A DNA stretch of 64,000 bases, taken from contig JAOTWS010000008.1 of assembly GCA_029862745.1 (NCBI GenBank), forward strand, positions 1 through 64,000, in the 5' to 3' direction. Below are positions 53,679-63,839 of this stretch, in pieces. Positions within the stretch are counted from its first letter, which is position 1. Each line of letters starts with the position of its first letter. The notes beneath the pieces are model-generated. The model did no database searches, had not been told where the DNA came from, and worked only from the letters and a program-made list of their open reading frames with translations. This stretch comes from Nitrosopumilus sp. Its GTDB lineage: Archaea > Thermoproteota > Nitrososphaeria > Nitrososphaerales > Nitrosopumilaceae. A program made the translations under genes and the position numbers.

Positions 53679-54842
53679 ATGGAGACCAAAAATATTGGTT
53701 TGCGAGGAATCGAAGTAGCTGATACTAAGATCTCAAACATTGATGGCGAAAGAGGCAAGCTCATTTACAGAGGATATGATATTTTAGAACTAACCACAAA
53801 ATCAACATTTGAAGAAACAGCATACCTGCTTCTTTATGATGACCTGCCAACCAGGCAACAATTAAACGAATTCAATACAAAATTGATTGATGCAAGATTA
53901 ATCCCAAAACAGATGCAAAAAAATATGAAAAACTGGAGAAAAGACGCAGATCCAATGGATATGCTTCAGGCATTTGTTGCAGCGCTTGCAGGATATTATG
54001 ACGAAGAATTTGCAAATAAAGAGGCAAGTTATGAAAAGGCAATAAACCTTATTGCAAAAGTCCCAACAATCATTGCAAGCTGGAATAGAATAAGAAATGG
54101 ATTAGAGATAGTAGACCCTGATCCAACGTTAAGTCATGCAGCTAACTTTCTATACATGATGTCAGGCAAAAAACCTGATCCAGAAGTTGAGAGAATTTTT
54201 GATGTTTGTTTGATTCTACATGCAGACCACACTTTCAACGCGTCAACATTTACAGCAAGACAAGTTGCATCAACTAGAGCACACATGTATTCTGCATGCA
54301 GTGCTGCAATTGGCGCCTTAAGTGGAGAACTTCATGGAGGTGCCAACACAGAAGTTATGAAAATGCTTCTAGAGATTGGAGATATCAGTAAAGTCAAAGA
54401 GATGATTAAAGAAAAATTGAGCAAGGATGAAAGGATTATGGGAATGGGTCATGCAGTCTACAAAACTTATGATCCTAGAGCACAAGTGCTAAAGAAACTA
54501 TCACGTAAACTTGCTGAAAAAACAAAAGAACCATGGTTTGCAATAACAGAAAAAATTGAAACCGTGACCATCGCTGAGATGAAATCACAAAAAGGCAGAG
54601 ACATATATCCAAACGTAGATTTGTATAGTGCATCCTTATACTATATGCTAAAAATTCCAATGGATCTTAACACACCAATCTTTGCAATTGCAAGGGTTGT
54701 TGGATGGGCAGCTCATATTATTGAGGAAAAATTTGCAGAGGCGGCACCAAAGCCTGCATTATACAGACCAAAAGCAACCTATGTTGGAAAATATTGTGGG
54801 CCCGAGGGATGTAAATACAAAACACTGGACTTGAGAAAATAA
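53679..54842 (+). CDS. gltA: Citrate synthase
   Basis: 387 residues from ATG. All active-site motifs are present: HADHTFNASTFTARQVAST (His that binds oxaloacetate), SGELHGGANTEVM (His), GMGHAVYKTYDPRA (His and Arg) and NVDLYSASLYYML (Asp). The start KLIYRGYDILEL is the type II (archaeal/gram-positive) dimeric form. It joins acetyl-CoA and oxaloacetate for the TCA cycle and for 2-oxoglutarate as a biosynthetic precursor. It stands alone; direct repeats upstream hint at regulation. Confidence 0.95.
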   Translation: METKNIGLRGIEVADTKISNIDGERGKLIYRGYDILELTTKSTFEETAYLLLYDDLPTRQQLNEFNTKLIDARLIPKQMQKNMKNWRKDADPMDMLQAFVAALAGYYDEEFANKEASYEKAINLIAKVPTIIASWNRIRNGLEIVDPDPTLSHAANFLYMMSGKKPDPEVERIFDVCLILHADHTFNASTFTARQVASTRAHMYSACSAAIGALSGELHGGANTEVMKMLLEIGDISKVKEMIKEKLSKDERIMGMGHAVYKTYDPRAQVLKKLSRKLAEKTKEPWFAITEKIETVTIAEMKSQKGRDIYPNVDLYSASLYYMLKIPMDLNTPIFAIARVVGWAAHIIEEKFAEAAPKPALYRPKATYVGKYCGPEGCKYKTLDLRK

Positions 54843-54844
54843 TT

Positions 54845-55105
54845 TTAATTTCTGGTATTAAGCCATTCTTTTGCTTTTGAATTTACATCATGTTTGTACA
54901 ACACTTCAAACACCATATCATAAAATGTAATACCTTTTTTCTGTGCCTGATCATCCAGCCATTTAATTCCGTCTGCTAATTCTGGATCATATTCAGAGAA
55001 TTCTACTAGTTCATCAACCATTTTCGAGAAGAATGCATGTGACTCAAGCATACGTAAACCTTTCAATCTTTGATCATAAGTGAAGGATTCAAAATATATT
55101 AACAA
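54845..55105 (-). CDS. Small helical protein, FYDM type
   Basis: 86 residues from TTG (an ATG at residue 19 is the alternative: MLESHAFFSKMVDELVEF). Helical; ends GITFYDMVFEVLYKHD...EWLNTRN. It shares the FYD motif and general size with 52272-52463. Its stop lies 2 bp from that of citrate synthase. Not recognised. Confidence 0.65.
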   Translation of the reverse strand: MLIYFESFTYDQRLKGLRMLESHAFFSKMVDELVEFSEYDPELADGIKWLDDQAQKKGITFYDMVFEVLYKHDVNSKAKEWLNTRN

Positions 55106-55127
55106 AAGACCACTTTTTGATTGACAA

Positions 55128-55508
55128 TTGAACCATGTTTTTTATTCATATGGGAATGCTCAAAAAATCACATGGATCATTCAAAATGATGATTCATCGT
55201 TTATTGAGAATCGAGAACATATAGATATGTACAAAGACAAAGTGACAAATTTACAATCAAAATATGTGGCACTGCATATTGGTTTGTTTTGGGGGATTGG
55301 AACATTCATAATAAAAAATGAAGACAATGTCAAAATAAAATTAGATGAAAAAATAATGTTTGATCAGTTTACAACTGATTTAAAAATTGAAGATGTGTTT
55401 ATACAAAAACGTTTACGATTTATTAAACAGTTAATTGATCAGAGAAAATTAAAAATTGAATTTGAAGTAATTAGTAAAGATGAAAACATTGCCAGAAATA
55501 AGATCTAA
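55128..55508 (+). CDS. Hypothetical protein, 126 aa
   Basis: TTG start. Beta-rich first part (FYSYGNAQKITWIIQNDDSS), a helix DMYKDKVTNLQSKYVAL, an aromatic strand LHIGLFWGIGTFIIKNED, then C-terminal helices FIKQLIDQRKLKIEFEV. Possible nucleotide- or RNA-associated fold, but no motif recognised. It lies 22 bp from the divergent small gene, so the promoters overlap. Confidence 0.65.
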   Translation: MNHVFYSYGNAQKITWIIQNDDSSFIENREHIDMYKDKVTNLQSKYVALHIGLFWGIGTFIIKNEDNVKIKLDEKIMFDQFTTDLKIEDVFIQKRLRFIKQLIDQRKLKIEFEVISKDENIARNKI

Positions 55509-55810
55509 TCACAAAAGAGACAACACTAAAAACAAGAGAAGAAACAGAGGATATCTTAATTATAATACATGAATAGCAGTACGGAGTATATACATGAAAA
55601 AAAATAATTACGTAATAACATGAAAAATACTAAATCAACAATTATTGCGATCATATGAAAATTTCAATGAAAATTTGTAATTTTTGTAAAAAAAATTTCA
55701 AATTCTAAATCAGTATTTAATGACGAATTTAGCATCACATATGAAAATCTTAAAAATAAAGCAGGAAATAATTGAAAAAAACGATTAGATTTATTTAGCA
55801 TACATGAAGT
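55509..55810. other. AT-rich spacer of about 300 bp
   Basis: Promoter region of the cupredoxin gene; several A-runs, no gene or strong repeat. Confidence 0.4.
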
Positions 55811-55822
55811 GTGAAATCAATT

Positions 55823-56431
55823 ATGACAAGTATGGACAAGGCAGCAATAGCATTTTCAATTGCAATTGTTGTCGTAGGCGTAGCTGTTGCATTCTCTATG
55901 AGTGCAGTTCAAGATGCAGGTCCTGTAGTCTCTACTCCAACTGTTTCAGCTAAAACTGTGGAGCCAAAAGTGCAAGAAGACCCATTTGCAGATTTGGCAA
56001 ACAAAGTAAAACAAGAAGCTCCAATGGTGAACGAGGAAAAGATGAAAGAGCCTGCAAAAGAACCAGTAAAAATGGAAGAAAAAGTAGAAGTTAAAGAAAC
56101 TAAACCAATAGCAAAAGAACCAGCAGCACCACAAACACACAAAGTGGCAATCCCAGTAGGGACTGCAGTTCCAGGATGTGAAAGCAACAATGCATGTTAT
56201 ACACCAGCAGACATCACGATCAAAGCTGGGGATAAAGTAACATGGAATAATGTAGACACAGCAGCACATACAGTAACTGGAGGAAGTCCAGCAGACGGAC
56301 CTTCTGGTGTATTTGATAGTAGTCTAGTCATGGCAAATGCAGATTATACATTTACCTTTAATGACAAAGGCAGTTACAAGTACTTCTGTATGGTACATCC
56401 TTGGATGGTTGGCAGTGTTACAGTAAACTAA
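55823..56431 (+). CDS. Membrane-anchored plastocyanin-like cupredoxin
   Basis: The ATG at 55823 (MTSMDKAAIAFSIAIVVVG) starts right before one membrane helix; the GTG at 55811 is an alternative. About 202 residues. A linker of about 75 residues rich in Pro, Lys and Glu (AKEPVKMEEKVEVKE) follows. The copper domain (about 110-202) has His in DTAAHTVTGG and the Cys, His and Met of YFCMVHPWM. So an N-terminal anchor presents the copper domain on a flexible arm, in contrast to the C-terminal PEFG anchor of the related protein at 2257. Probable electron carrier in the copper-based respiratory chain. Confidence 0.9.
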   Translation: MTSMDKAAIAFSIAIVVVGVAVAFSMSAVQDAGPVVSTPTVSAKTVEPKVQEDPFADLANKVKQEAPMVNEEKMKEPAKEPVKMEEKVEVKETKPIAKEPAAPQTHKVAIPVGTAVPGCESNNACYTPADITIKAGDKVTWNNVDTAAHTVTGGSPADGPSGVFDSSLVMANADYTFTFNDKGSYKYFCMVHPWMVGSVTVN

Positions 56432-56451
56432 CCAAACTTTTTCCTTTTTTC

Positions 56452-58038
56452 TTATTTTATTTGATTTTTTCTTATTGTCCGGTTGTATGCCACACCAAAT
56501 CTATGAGTTTCATCTCGTGCATACTGTAAAATTTTTAGCGAAGGTTTGTTTTTTGGGATTATTATAGGAGTTTTATTTTTTGGAGTGTAGACTTCCTCGT
56601 TTTCCTTTGCAAGAGAGATACATGGTAACTTTAATCCGAGTGACTCTAATGACTTCATAGCAGCATTAAGCTGTCCCTTGCCACCATCAATTACAACCAA
56701 GTCAGGAAGTTCAGAGTTTTCTTCCAACAACCTATAGTATCTTCTTTTAATTATTTCACCAATCATTGCAAAATCATCTCGTCCAGATACGGTTTTGATC
56801 TTAAATTTTCTATATCCAGATTTATCAGGAATGCCACCTACAAATCTAGACATGGACCCCACAGCAAAATCCTCACCATGATTTGAGATATCAAAACATT
56901 CAATGATGTTTGGAATTACAGGAAGGTTAAGAATATCTTTTAACTCTACCAATCCAGGATCTGTACCTGTAGAATGAATTAATTGGATATTTTTCATTAT
57001 AAGATTTATGATGTTTTTTCTTTTCCCTTTGTTTGGAACAATAATCTTTACTTCAAACCCAGATTGTTCAGACAAGAGTGATTCTAGCAACATGTGGTTC
57101 TCTGGAAGTTCACTTACTAAAACGAATTTTGGAATTTTGTGAGTTGAATAATACTGGTAAAGAAAAGTGGAGAAAGAGTTGTCACCTACTAGATCAAAAA
57201 AGAATTTATCACTATCTCTGATCACACCATGTATCATTCTAAAATTCATTACAGTAGCAGCATGTTCTTTGATTCCAATCCCAAAGTACTCCTCGTTTGA
57301 ATTTTCAACATATTCCATTTTTTGTTTGGTTTTAAGACTTCCAAGCCTAATTAGAGTATCACGAATATCTTTTGCTCTTTCAAATTGCTGTAAATCTGCC
57401 GCCTGATGCATCTCATCTTCTAATTTTTTTGTAAAAATTTTCATCTGATCTTTTCCTTTAAGAACATCCTCTAATGCAGCAATATGATTAGGATATCTTT
57501 CTTGTGCATTTTTGAATTCACATGGACCTTCGCAATTTCCCAAATGATATTCAAGGCAGACTTTTTTTGGAAGTGTTTTACATATTCTGATTTGGAATGA
57601 TTTTCTCAGAGTACCAATTGTCAGTAACTTTGAGCTGCCCTGAGTAAATGGTCCAAATGTCTTTCCTTTACCCAAAAATTTTCCATCTCTTGTTCTTCTT
57701 GCCACTAAAAGCCTAGGATATTTTTCATGAGAGATTCTAAGATACGTATATCTTTGCTGGTCTTTCAATTCAATGTTAAATCTTGGCCGATATTTTTTGA
57801 TCATGTTTGATTCTAAAAGAAAAGCTTCGCTTTCATTATCAGTTAAAACAAATTCAATGTTTGCAATGTTTTCAACTAATTTTTGTGTCTTGTAATTTTG
57901 GTTTTTCAAAAAATATGACTTTACACGATTTTTTAGATTCTTTGCCTTTCCAATATAGATAATTTTTCCATCAGAATCCTTCATCAAGTAGATTCCAGGA
58001 TCAGTAGGGATTTGGATTTGAGATATATTAAAAGTCAT
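56452..58038 (-). CDS. uvrC: UvrC excinuclease subunit, short form
   Basis: 528 residues from ATG. GIY-YIG nuclease at the N-terminus (PGIYLMKDSDGKIIYIGKAK), then the Cys cluster CKTLPKKVCLEYHLGNCEGPC, a UVR motif, and the RNase-H-like nuclease with FDISNHGED and VIDGGKGQLNAAMKSL. It makes the two cuts around a lesion. It ends just after DETHRFGVAYNR, so the C-terminal helix-hairpin-helix pair of bacterial UvrC is missing. The start overlaps uvrA by 4 bp; last gene of uvrB-uvrA-uvrC. Confidence 0.93.
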   Translation of the reverse strand: MTFNISQIQIPTDPGIYLMKDSDGKIIYIGKAKNLKNRVKSYFLKNQNYKTQKLVENIANIEFVLTDNESEAFLLESNMIKKYRPRFNIELKDQQRYTYLRISHEKYPRLLVARRTRDGKFLGKGKTFGPFTQGSSKLLTIGTLRKSFQIRICKTLPKKVCLEYHLGNCEGPCEFKNAQERYPNHIAALEDVLKGKDQMKIFTKKLEDEMHQAADLQQFERAKDIRDTLIRLGSLKTKQKMEYVENSNEEYFGIGIKEHAATVMNFRMIHGVIRDSDKFFFDLVGDNSFSTFLYQYYSTHKIPKFVLVSELPENHMLLESLLSEQSGFEVKIIVPNKGKRKNIINLIMKNIQLIHSTGTDPGLVELKDILNLPVIPNIIECFDISNHGEDFAVGSMSRFVGGIPDKSGYRKFKIKTVSGRDDFAMIGEIIKRRYYRLLEENSELPDLVVIDGGKGQLNAAMKSLESLGLKLPCISLAKENEEVYTPKNKTPIIIPKNKPSLKILQYARDETHRFGVAYNRTIRKNQIK

Positions 58039-60854
58039 TTTTTAAGCAATTTTTTCAAATATTTTCCAGTATAACTCCCAGGTGCCTTTACGATATCTTG
58101 AGGGGTACCAACAGCTACTACCATACCTCCTTCATTGCCACCTTCAGGTCCAAGATCAATTATCCAGTCGGAATTTTTAATCACATCCATGTTATGCTCA
58201 ATTACTACTACAGTATTTCCTAGATTCACCAAACGATTCAAAACATCTAGTAATTTCTGAACATCTGCAAAATGTAATCCTGTAGTAGGCTCATCTAGGA
58301 TATAGAAAGTCTTGCCGGTGCCGCGTTTTGATAACTCTGATGCAAGTTTTACTCTCTGAGCCTCACCGCCAGACAGAGTAGTTGAGGATTGTCCTAGTTT
58401 GATATAACCCAAACCTACATCATATACAGTTTGTAATTTTCGTTTAATTGCAGGAATATTTTCAAAAAAATTTAATGCCTCATATACAGTCATGTCTAAG
58501 ATATCGGAAATATTTTTCCCCTTGTATAATACAGATAATGTTTCAGTGTTGTATCTTTTTCCTTTGCATTCATCACACTTTACATACACGTCTGATAAAA
58601 ACTGCATTTCAATTTGTTTGACTCCATCACCATCACATGCAAAGCATCGTCCATCTGCCACATTAAATGAGAATTGCCCTGGAGCATACCCTCTTTCTTT
58701 TGATAATGCAGTGTTTGAATATAATTCTCGAATTGGAGTAAATGCACCGATATAAGTTGCAGGATTTGAGCGGGGGGTTCTACCAATAGGAGATTGATCT
58801 ATTGCAATGACCTTATCAATATTTTCCAAACCTATAATTTCTTTATGACTTCCATAACGTATATTTGATTTGTTAAAGTGATTTTCCAATGTTTTAAGTA
58901 AAATGTCATTAATTAGGGTAGATTTTCCTGAACCAGAAACTCCGGTTACAGATACAAATAATCCTAATGGGATTTCAATATCTATATTTTTTAAATTATT
59001 TTCAGATGCACTCTTAATTATTAATGAACCATAACGATTACGTATTTTATCTTTTAGAGTAATCAAAGAATTATCTTTAAGATATTTACCAGTTACAGAT
59101 TTAGTGTTCTTGAGAATATCATCAACAGATCCTTCAAACACCACATTTCCACCATGAACACCAGCTCCTGGACCCAAATCCACCATCCAGTCTGAATTTC
59201 GTATTACTTCCTCGTCATGCTCCACTACAATTACTGTATTTCCCAGATTTCGTAGTTTATGCAGCGTTTTAATTAGTCGGGCATTATCACGCTGATGTAA
59301 ACCAATTGTTGGTTCATCAAGAACATACAAGACACCAGTAAGATTAGACCCAATCTGAGTTGCCAGACGAATTCTTTGGGATTCACCTCCAGATAAGGTA
59401 GAACTTAGTCTGTTTAATGTAAGATAATTCAATCCAACATTCATTAAAAATTCAAGACGTTCTTTAATCTCCTTTAAAACATCTCTTGCAATATATTGCT
59501 CATTTTCAGTTAATTTTAGTGTAGAAAAAAAATCATAGCAATTGTCAATGGACATATCACACACATCCATGATACCTTGTTCGTTGATTTTAACAGCAAG
59601 TGATTCAGGTTTTAATTTTTTACCATTGCAAACATTACAAGGGGTGTCTCGCATGAATTGTTTTAGCCATTCACGTTTTGATTCGGAATCAGTTTCTAGA
59701 AATACTCGCTGTAGATTTGCAAGTACTCCCTCAAACGCATTGGTATATTGCCAAGAGGAATCCCCAGATTTTGAGCGATAATTAAAATCAATTAGATCAT
59801 CTGTGCCATTCATGATGATTTCAAAATGTTTAGGTTTTATTTTTTCGATAGGAGTCATCAAATCAAACCCAAACTTTTTTCCAACCGCCCTTAACGCTTG
59901 TTTTCTAAATGATGAAAAACGGCCACTCCATGGAATGATCGCACCATCTAAAATTGATTTTGTCTTATCAGGAACCACAAGATCAGCATCAAATTCCATC
60001 TTTATACCTAATCCATTACACGTTTTACACATTCCAAATGGCGAATTAAAAGAAAACGATCTTGGTTCTAATTCACCAACAGTCAGTCCACAATAAGGAC
60101 ATGCATTATTCTGTGAGAAAATTTTTTCAGATTTATCAGTTACAATCATTACATCTCCCTTTGATGATTTAATTGCAGTTTGAATAGCCTCAAATAGTCT
60201 AGATCTTTCTGATTTTTCAGTAGTCATTCTATCAACCACGACCTCAATATTATGCCACTTCTGCCTATCGAGTGGCGGAATTTCATTATCCAGGCTCAAA
60301 ACTTCGCCATTTAAACGGATTCTAGAATAGCCATCTTTTTTGATTTGCTCAAATAATTTTTCATATGTACCTTTTTTTCTCTGTATTATAGGAGCTAAAA
60401 TTAAAATTTGTTTTCCTGAAAAATCTTTGAGTACAGAATCACATATTCTCTCAACTGATTGAGTAGATACTTTTCTTCCACAGTTTGTACAGTATGGAAT
60501 TCCAATTCTTGCAAACAACAGTCTCATATAGTCATAAATTTCAGTAGTAGTTCCAACTGTAGAACGGGGATTTTTGCTAGTAGTTTTTTGTTGGATTGCA
60601 ATTGCAGGAGAAAGACCTTCAATAGAGTCAACGTCTGGTTTATCCATCATCTCCAAAAATTGTCGGGCATATGCAGAAAGTGATTCAACGTATCTTCTCT
60701 GACCTTCAGCATAGATTGTGTCAAAAGCTAATGTAGATTTTCCAGATCCAGACAATCCACTAATTACAACTAGTTTGTTTTTTGGGATATTGATATCGAT
60801 GTTTTTTAGGTTGTGATGTCGTGCTCCACGAATTTTTAATTTATTCTCGGCCAT
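58035..60854 (-). CDS. uvrA: UvrA excinuclease ATPase
   Basis: 939 residues, the usual length. Two ABC ATPase halves: Walker A in VISGLSGSGKSTLAFDTIYA and VTGVSGSGKSTLINDIL; signature LSGGESQRIRLATQ and LSGGEAQRVKLASE; zinc knuckles CPYCG, CKTCNG, CNVCNG and CFACDGDG. It finds DNA damage and loads UvrB. Start ATG at 60854, overlapping uvrB by 14 bp. UvrABC is a bacterial-type system; its presence fits the transfer known in Thaumarchaeota and some other archaea. Confidence 0.96.
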   Translation of the reverse strand: MAENKLKIRGARHHNLKNIDINIPKNKLVVISGLSGSGKSTLAFDTIYAEGQRRYVESLSAYARQFLEMMDKPDVDSIEGLSPAIAIQQKTTSKNPRSTVGTTTEIYDYMRLLFARIGIPYCTNCGRKVSTQSVERICDSVLKDFSGKQILILAPIIQRKKGTYEKLFEQIKKDGYSRIRLNGEVLSLDNEIPPLDRQKWHNIEVVVDRMTTEKSERSRLFEAIQTAIKSSKGDVMIVTDKSEKIFSQNNACPYCGLTVGELEPRSFSFNSPFGMCKTCNGLGIKMEFDADLVVPDKTKSILDGAIIPWSGRFSSFRKQALRAVGKKFGFDLMTPIEKIKPKHFEIIMNGTDDLIDFNYRSKSGDSSWQYTNAFEGVLANLQRVFLETDSESKREWLKQFMRDTPCNVCNGKKLKPESLAVKINEQGIMDVCDMSIDNCYDFFSTLKLTENEQYIARDVLKEIKERLEFLMNVGLNYLTLNRLSSTLSGGESQRIRLATQIGSNLTGVLYVLDEPTIGLHQRDNARLIKTLHKLRNLGNTVIVVEHDEEVIRNSDWMVDLGPGAGVHGGNVVFEGSVDDILKNTKSVTGKYLKDNSLITLKDKIRNRYGSLIIKSASENNLKNIDIEIPLGLFVSVTGVSGSGKSTLINDILLKTLENHFNKSNIRYGSHKEIIGLENIDKVIAIDQSPIGRTPRSNPATYIGAFTPIRELYSNTALSKERGYAPGQFSFNVADGRCFACDGDGVKQIEMQFLSDVYVKCDECKGKRYNTETLSVLYKGKNISDILDMTVYEALNFFENIPAIKRKLQTVYDVGLGYIKLGQSSTTLSGGEAQRVKLASELSKRGTGKTFYILDEPTTGLHFADVQKLLDVLNRLVNLGNTVVVIEHNMDVIKNSDWIIDLGPEGGNEGGMVVAVGTPQDIVKAPGSYTGKYLKKLLKK

Positions 60855-62802
60855 CTTTGTATTTAATCTCCTTTTCTATTCTTTTAATTCTGTCTCTACA
60901 CTCTATTGCTTTTTCAAAGTCTAAATCTTCAGAGTATTTTTTCATTTGTGCATCAAGATCAATAATATCAGCAGCAAGATCATGAACAGATTTTAATTTT
61001 GAATCATCTAATACGGTTTCTTGTTCAGGAACTGACTTAATAATTGTCCTAGGAGTAATGTGATGTTCTTTGTTATATCGAATTTGTTTTTCTCTACGAC
61101 GATTAGTCTCATCAATAGTGTTTTTCATGGATTGAGTAATATTATTGGCATACATTATTACAGTGCCATTTACATTTCTTGCAGCACGACCACATGTTTG
61201 AATTAGACTGGTGAAATTTCTCAAAAACCCTTCCTTGTCTGCGTCCAAAATTGCAACTAGAGAAACTTCGGGTATATCTAGTCCTTCTCTAAGCAAATTG
61301 ATTCCAACTAGAACATCAAATTCTCCCAGTCTCAACTGTCTGATTATCTCAGTTCGTTGCAGTCCTTCAATCTCAGAGTGCATGTATCTCACTCTGACTT
61401 GCTTTTTTGACAAATACTCTGCTAAGTCTTCAGCCATTCTTTTGGTAAGAGTAGTAACTAAAACACGTTCAGAGTGAGTGGATCTTTTCTGAATTTCTTT
61501 GATCAAATCATCCATTTGATCTTTTGTTGGTCTAACCTCAATTTTTGGATCAAGCAAGCCAGTTGGGCGGACTAGTTGCTCTGCAATAGTCGATGAGATT
61601 TTTCGCTCATATTCTGAAGGAGTAGCTGATACAAAAATAGTATTTTTAATATAATCTTCAAATTCCTCAAATTTTAGAGGGCGGTTATCAAATGCACTTG
61701 GTAATCTAAATCCATATGTGACCAATTCATTTTTTCTTGAATGATCACCCTTGTACATCCCATGAAGTTGAGGTAAAGTAACATGAGATTCATCAATTAC
61801 CAAAAGATAATCATCTCCAAAAAAATCCATCAAACAAAATGCCTTTTCTCCAGACTTTCGACCATCAAAATGCCTTGAATAATTTTCAATTCCAGAACAA
61901 TAACCTAATTCCTCAATCATCTCTAAGTCATATTTTGTTCTCATCTCTAGTCTTTGTTTTTCTAATTCATTTAATTCAGGAAGTCTTTTTTCTAACTCTT
62001 CTTTGATAGATTTGACAGCCATTTCCCTAACATCTTTTGCAATTAGATAATGCTTTGCAGGGAAAATTTTCATTTGAGATAAATTTTTTTTTTCTTTTAA
62101 TGAAACATGATCAAGCAAGATAATTTTTTCAATCTCATCACCAAACATGGAAATTCTTACAATATCTTCAGAATATGCAGGTGTGACATCAATGGTATCT
62201 CCTTTAACTCGAAAATTTCCAGGTGCAACTTCAGTGTCATTTCGTTCATATCTTGCATCAATGAGTTTTCGAATAATCTCGTTTCGTTTTATTATATCAC
62301 CAGTATTGATCATGATTGCAAGATCTTTCCAATCTTGTGGATTTCCAAGCGAGTAAATGCAAGACACGGTAGAGACAATGATAGTAGGTTCATCAGATAA
62401 CAACATAGCAGTTGCCTCTAATCTCAATTTTTCAATTTTCTCATTAATTTGAGTATCTTTTTCAATGTATGTATCAGTCTGGGGCAAGTAACTTTCAGGC
62501 TGGTAATAATCATAGTATGATACAAAATAACCTACATTGTTTTTAGGAAAAAATTGCTTTAATTCCGAATACAGTTGAGCTGCTAGAGTTTTGTTATGAG
62601 ATATGACTAGTGTGTTTTTTCCCGTCCTTGCGATAACATTAGCAATTGAGAATGTTTTGCCACTTCCAGTTACACCTAACAATGTCTGAACTGACCCCTT
62701 CTTTACACCTTCAACTAGCGTATCAATTGCCTGAGGTTGATCGCCTGTGGGCCCATATTCAGATACTAATTCAAAATGTAATGCTCGTTTCAACAGATCC
62801 AA
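60841..62802 (-). CDS. uvrB: UvrB excinuclease helicase
   Basis: 653 residues from a TTG at 62802; a second TTG a few codons in is possible. Walker A in LLGVTGSGKTFSIANVI, the damage hairpin region YYDYYQPESYLP, DESHVTLPQ and the helicase Arg motif LIQTCGRAARN, with a C-terminal UVR motif that binds UvrC. It verifies damage after UvrA. First gene of the repair operon. Confidence 0.96.
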   Translation of the reverse strand: MDLLKRALHFELVSEYGPTGDQPQAIDTLVEGVKKGSVQTLLGVTGSGKTFSIANVIARTGKNTLVISHNKTLAAQLYSELKQFFPKNNVGYFVSYYDYYQPESYLPQTDTYIEKDTQINEKIEKLRLEATAMLLSDEPTIIVSTVSCIYSLGNPQDWKDLAIMINTGDIIKRNEIIRKLIDARYERNDTEVAPGNFRVKGDTIDVTPAYSEDIVRISMFGDEIEKIILLDHVSLKEKKNLSQMKIFPAKHYLIAKDVREMAVKSIKEELEKRLPELNELEKQRLEMRTKYDLEMIEELGYCSGIENYSRHFDGRKSGEKAFCLMDFFGDDYLLVIDESHVTLPQLHGMYKGDHSRKNELVTYGFRLPSAFDNRPLKFEEFEDYIKNTIFVSATPSEYERKISSTIAEQLVRPTGLLDPKIEVRPTKDQMDDLIKEIQKRSTHSERVLVTTLTKRMAEDLAEYLSKKQVRVRYMHSEIEGLQRTEIIRQLRLGEFDVLVGINLLREGLDIPEVSLVAILDADKEGFLRNFTSLIQTCGRAARNVNGTVIMYANNITQSMKNTIDETNRRREKQIRYNKEHHITPRTIIKSVPEQETVLDDSKLKSVHDLAADIIDLDAQMKKYSEDLDFEKAIECRDRIKRIEKEIKYKDGRE

Positions 62803-63003
62803 TCATCGAAAACTGAACTTATATCTAATGATCATCGAGTTATCACTGAAGGTTTACAATAATTAATATTAGAAGGCCAAAAGCAGCCAAATTTTTTGAT
62901 ATAAAAGAGAGGTTAATACAGTATTTACTAAAAGCAGAAAAACTACAAATCATGGCGATAGAATACCAATGTACCTCAAAAAACATCTCCAAACGTCATT
63001 AAC

Positions 63004-63189
63004 ATGCCAATCGCAGATACAAAGACATTTTTAGATTACAATGATATTGAATTAAAACGAAGTGATATCAATAAGTTTCAACCAGCTCGAGTAGTAAAGA
63101 CAGATGATAAAACACAACTTACATGTGAAATCTCAAAGATGGTAAGTTTTACCACCAAATTAAGAACTAAAATGTTAAATTCAATATAA
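63004..63189 (+). CDS. Possible small protein, 61 aa
   Basis: ATG to TAA; product MPIADTKTFLDYNDIELKRSD... is hydrophilic with an SKMVSFTTKLRTKM end. It lies alone between divergent flanks and meets the next gene end to end. No motif; moderate to low support. Confidence 0.35.
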   Translation: MPIADTKTFLDYNDIELKRSDINKFQPARVVKTDDKTQLTCEISKMVSFTTKLRTKMLNSI

Positions 63190-63206
63190 AGTACATTAGA
63201 TGGTTT

Positions 63207-63839
63207 TTACCATATTGGCTCGTCAAACATTTCCAATCCATTTTTAGTTATCTCAAAACCCATAATTTTTAAAGTCTCTTTTGAAGTAGGAGAGTTTTTA
63301 GCAAGTATTTTTTTTGCAAGATTTATTCTATTTTCGACAGCCATATGCTGTCCAATTTTGTATTTTCCATAGAGAGAGTCTGGAATAACTTTGATTACTG
63401 CAACCGCATCTAAAATTTTCATGGTGGGCTGTATTGGTTCATATTTCCCCTCTGGCTGATATTTTTCCATAAGGCCATTTAGAGCAATTGCTTTTTCTTC
63501 TTTATTTATGACAATGGATGCTTTTCCTTTAATTACAACACTAATGTATAACGTATCTGCAAGTGATGCATTTTTTGGATCTTCAAAATAAGAAGGTAAA
63601 AATTCTAATTCTCTGTCAACTTCAAATCCAACTTTGCTGTTTTGACGGATATTTTTGATCTTTTCTCCTTTTACATGAGAATGCATGTATATAGAATTAT
63701 TTAGATAGACAAAATTCATCGGAATTATTTGAGGATATCCGTTCTCATCAATACTAGAAATTCGCCCTACATGCTCTTGATCCAGAAATTCCTTAATTTT
63801 TTGATGAGACTTTATTTGTAAAATTCCAATCAGTTGCAA
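63207..63839 (-). CDS. FMN-binding split-barrel (PPOX-like) protein
   Basis: 210 residues from TTG. Split-barrel pattern: FLDQEHVGRISSIDENGYPQ, IPMNFVYLNNSIYMHSHVKG, KIKNIRQNSKVGFEVDRE, and TLYISVVIKGKASIV, as in the pyridoxamine-phosphate-oxidase-like nitroimidazole-resistance group. After the barrel, a 60-residue C-terminal extension (KYKIGQHMAVENRINLAKKI) looks like a helical cap. It would bind FMN or heme in the cytoplasm; substrate unknown. Alternative starts are possible within the first ten codons. Confidence 0.85.
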   Translation of the reverse strand: MQLIGILQIKSHQKIKEFLDQEHVGRISSIDENGYPQIIPMNFVYLNNSIYMHSHVKGEKIKNIRQNSKVGFEVDRELEFLPSYFEDPKNASLADTLYISVVIKGKASIVINKEEKAIALNGLMEKYQPEGKYEPIQPTMKILDAVAVIKVIPDSLYGKYKIGQHMAVENRINLAKKILAKNSPTSKETLKIMGFEITKNGLEMFDEPIW

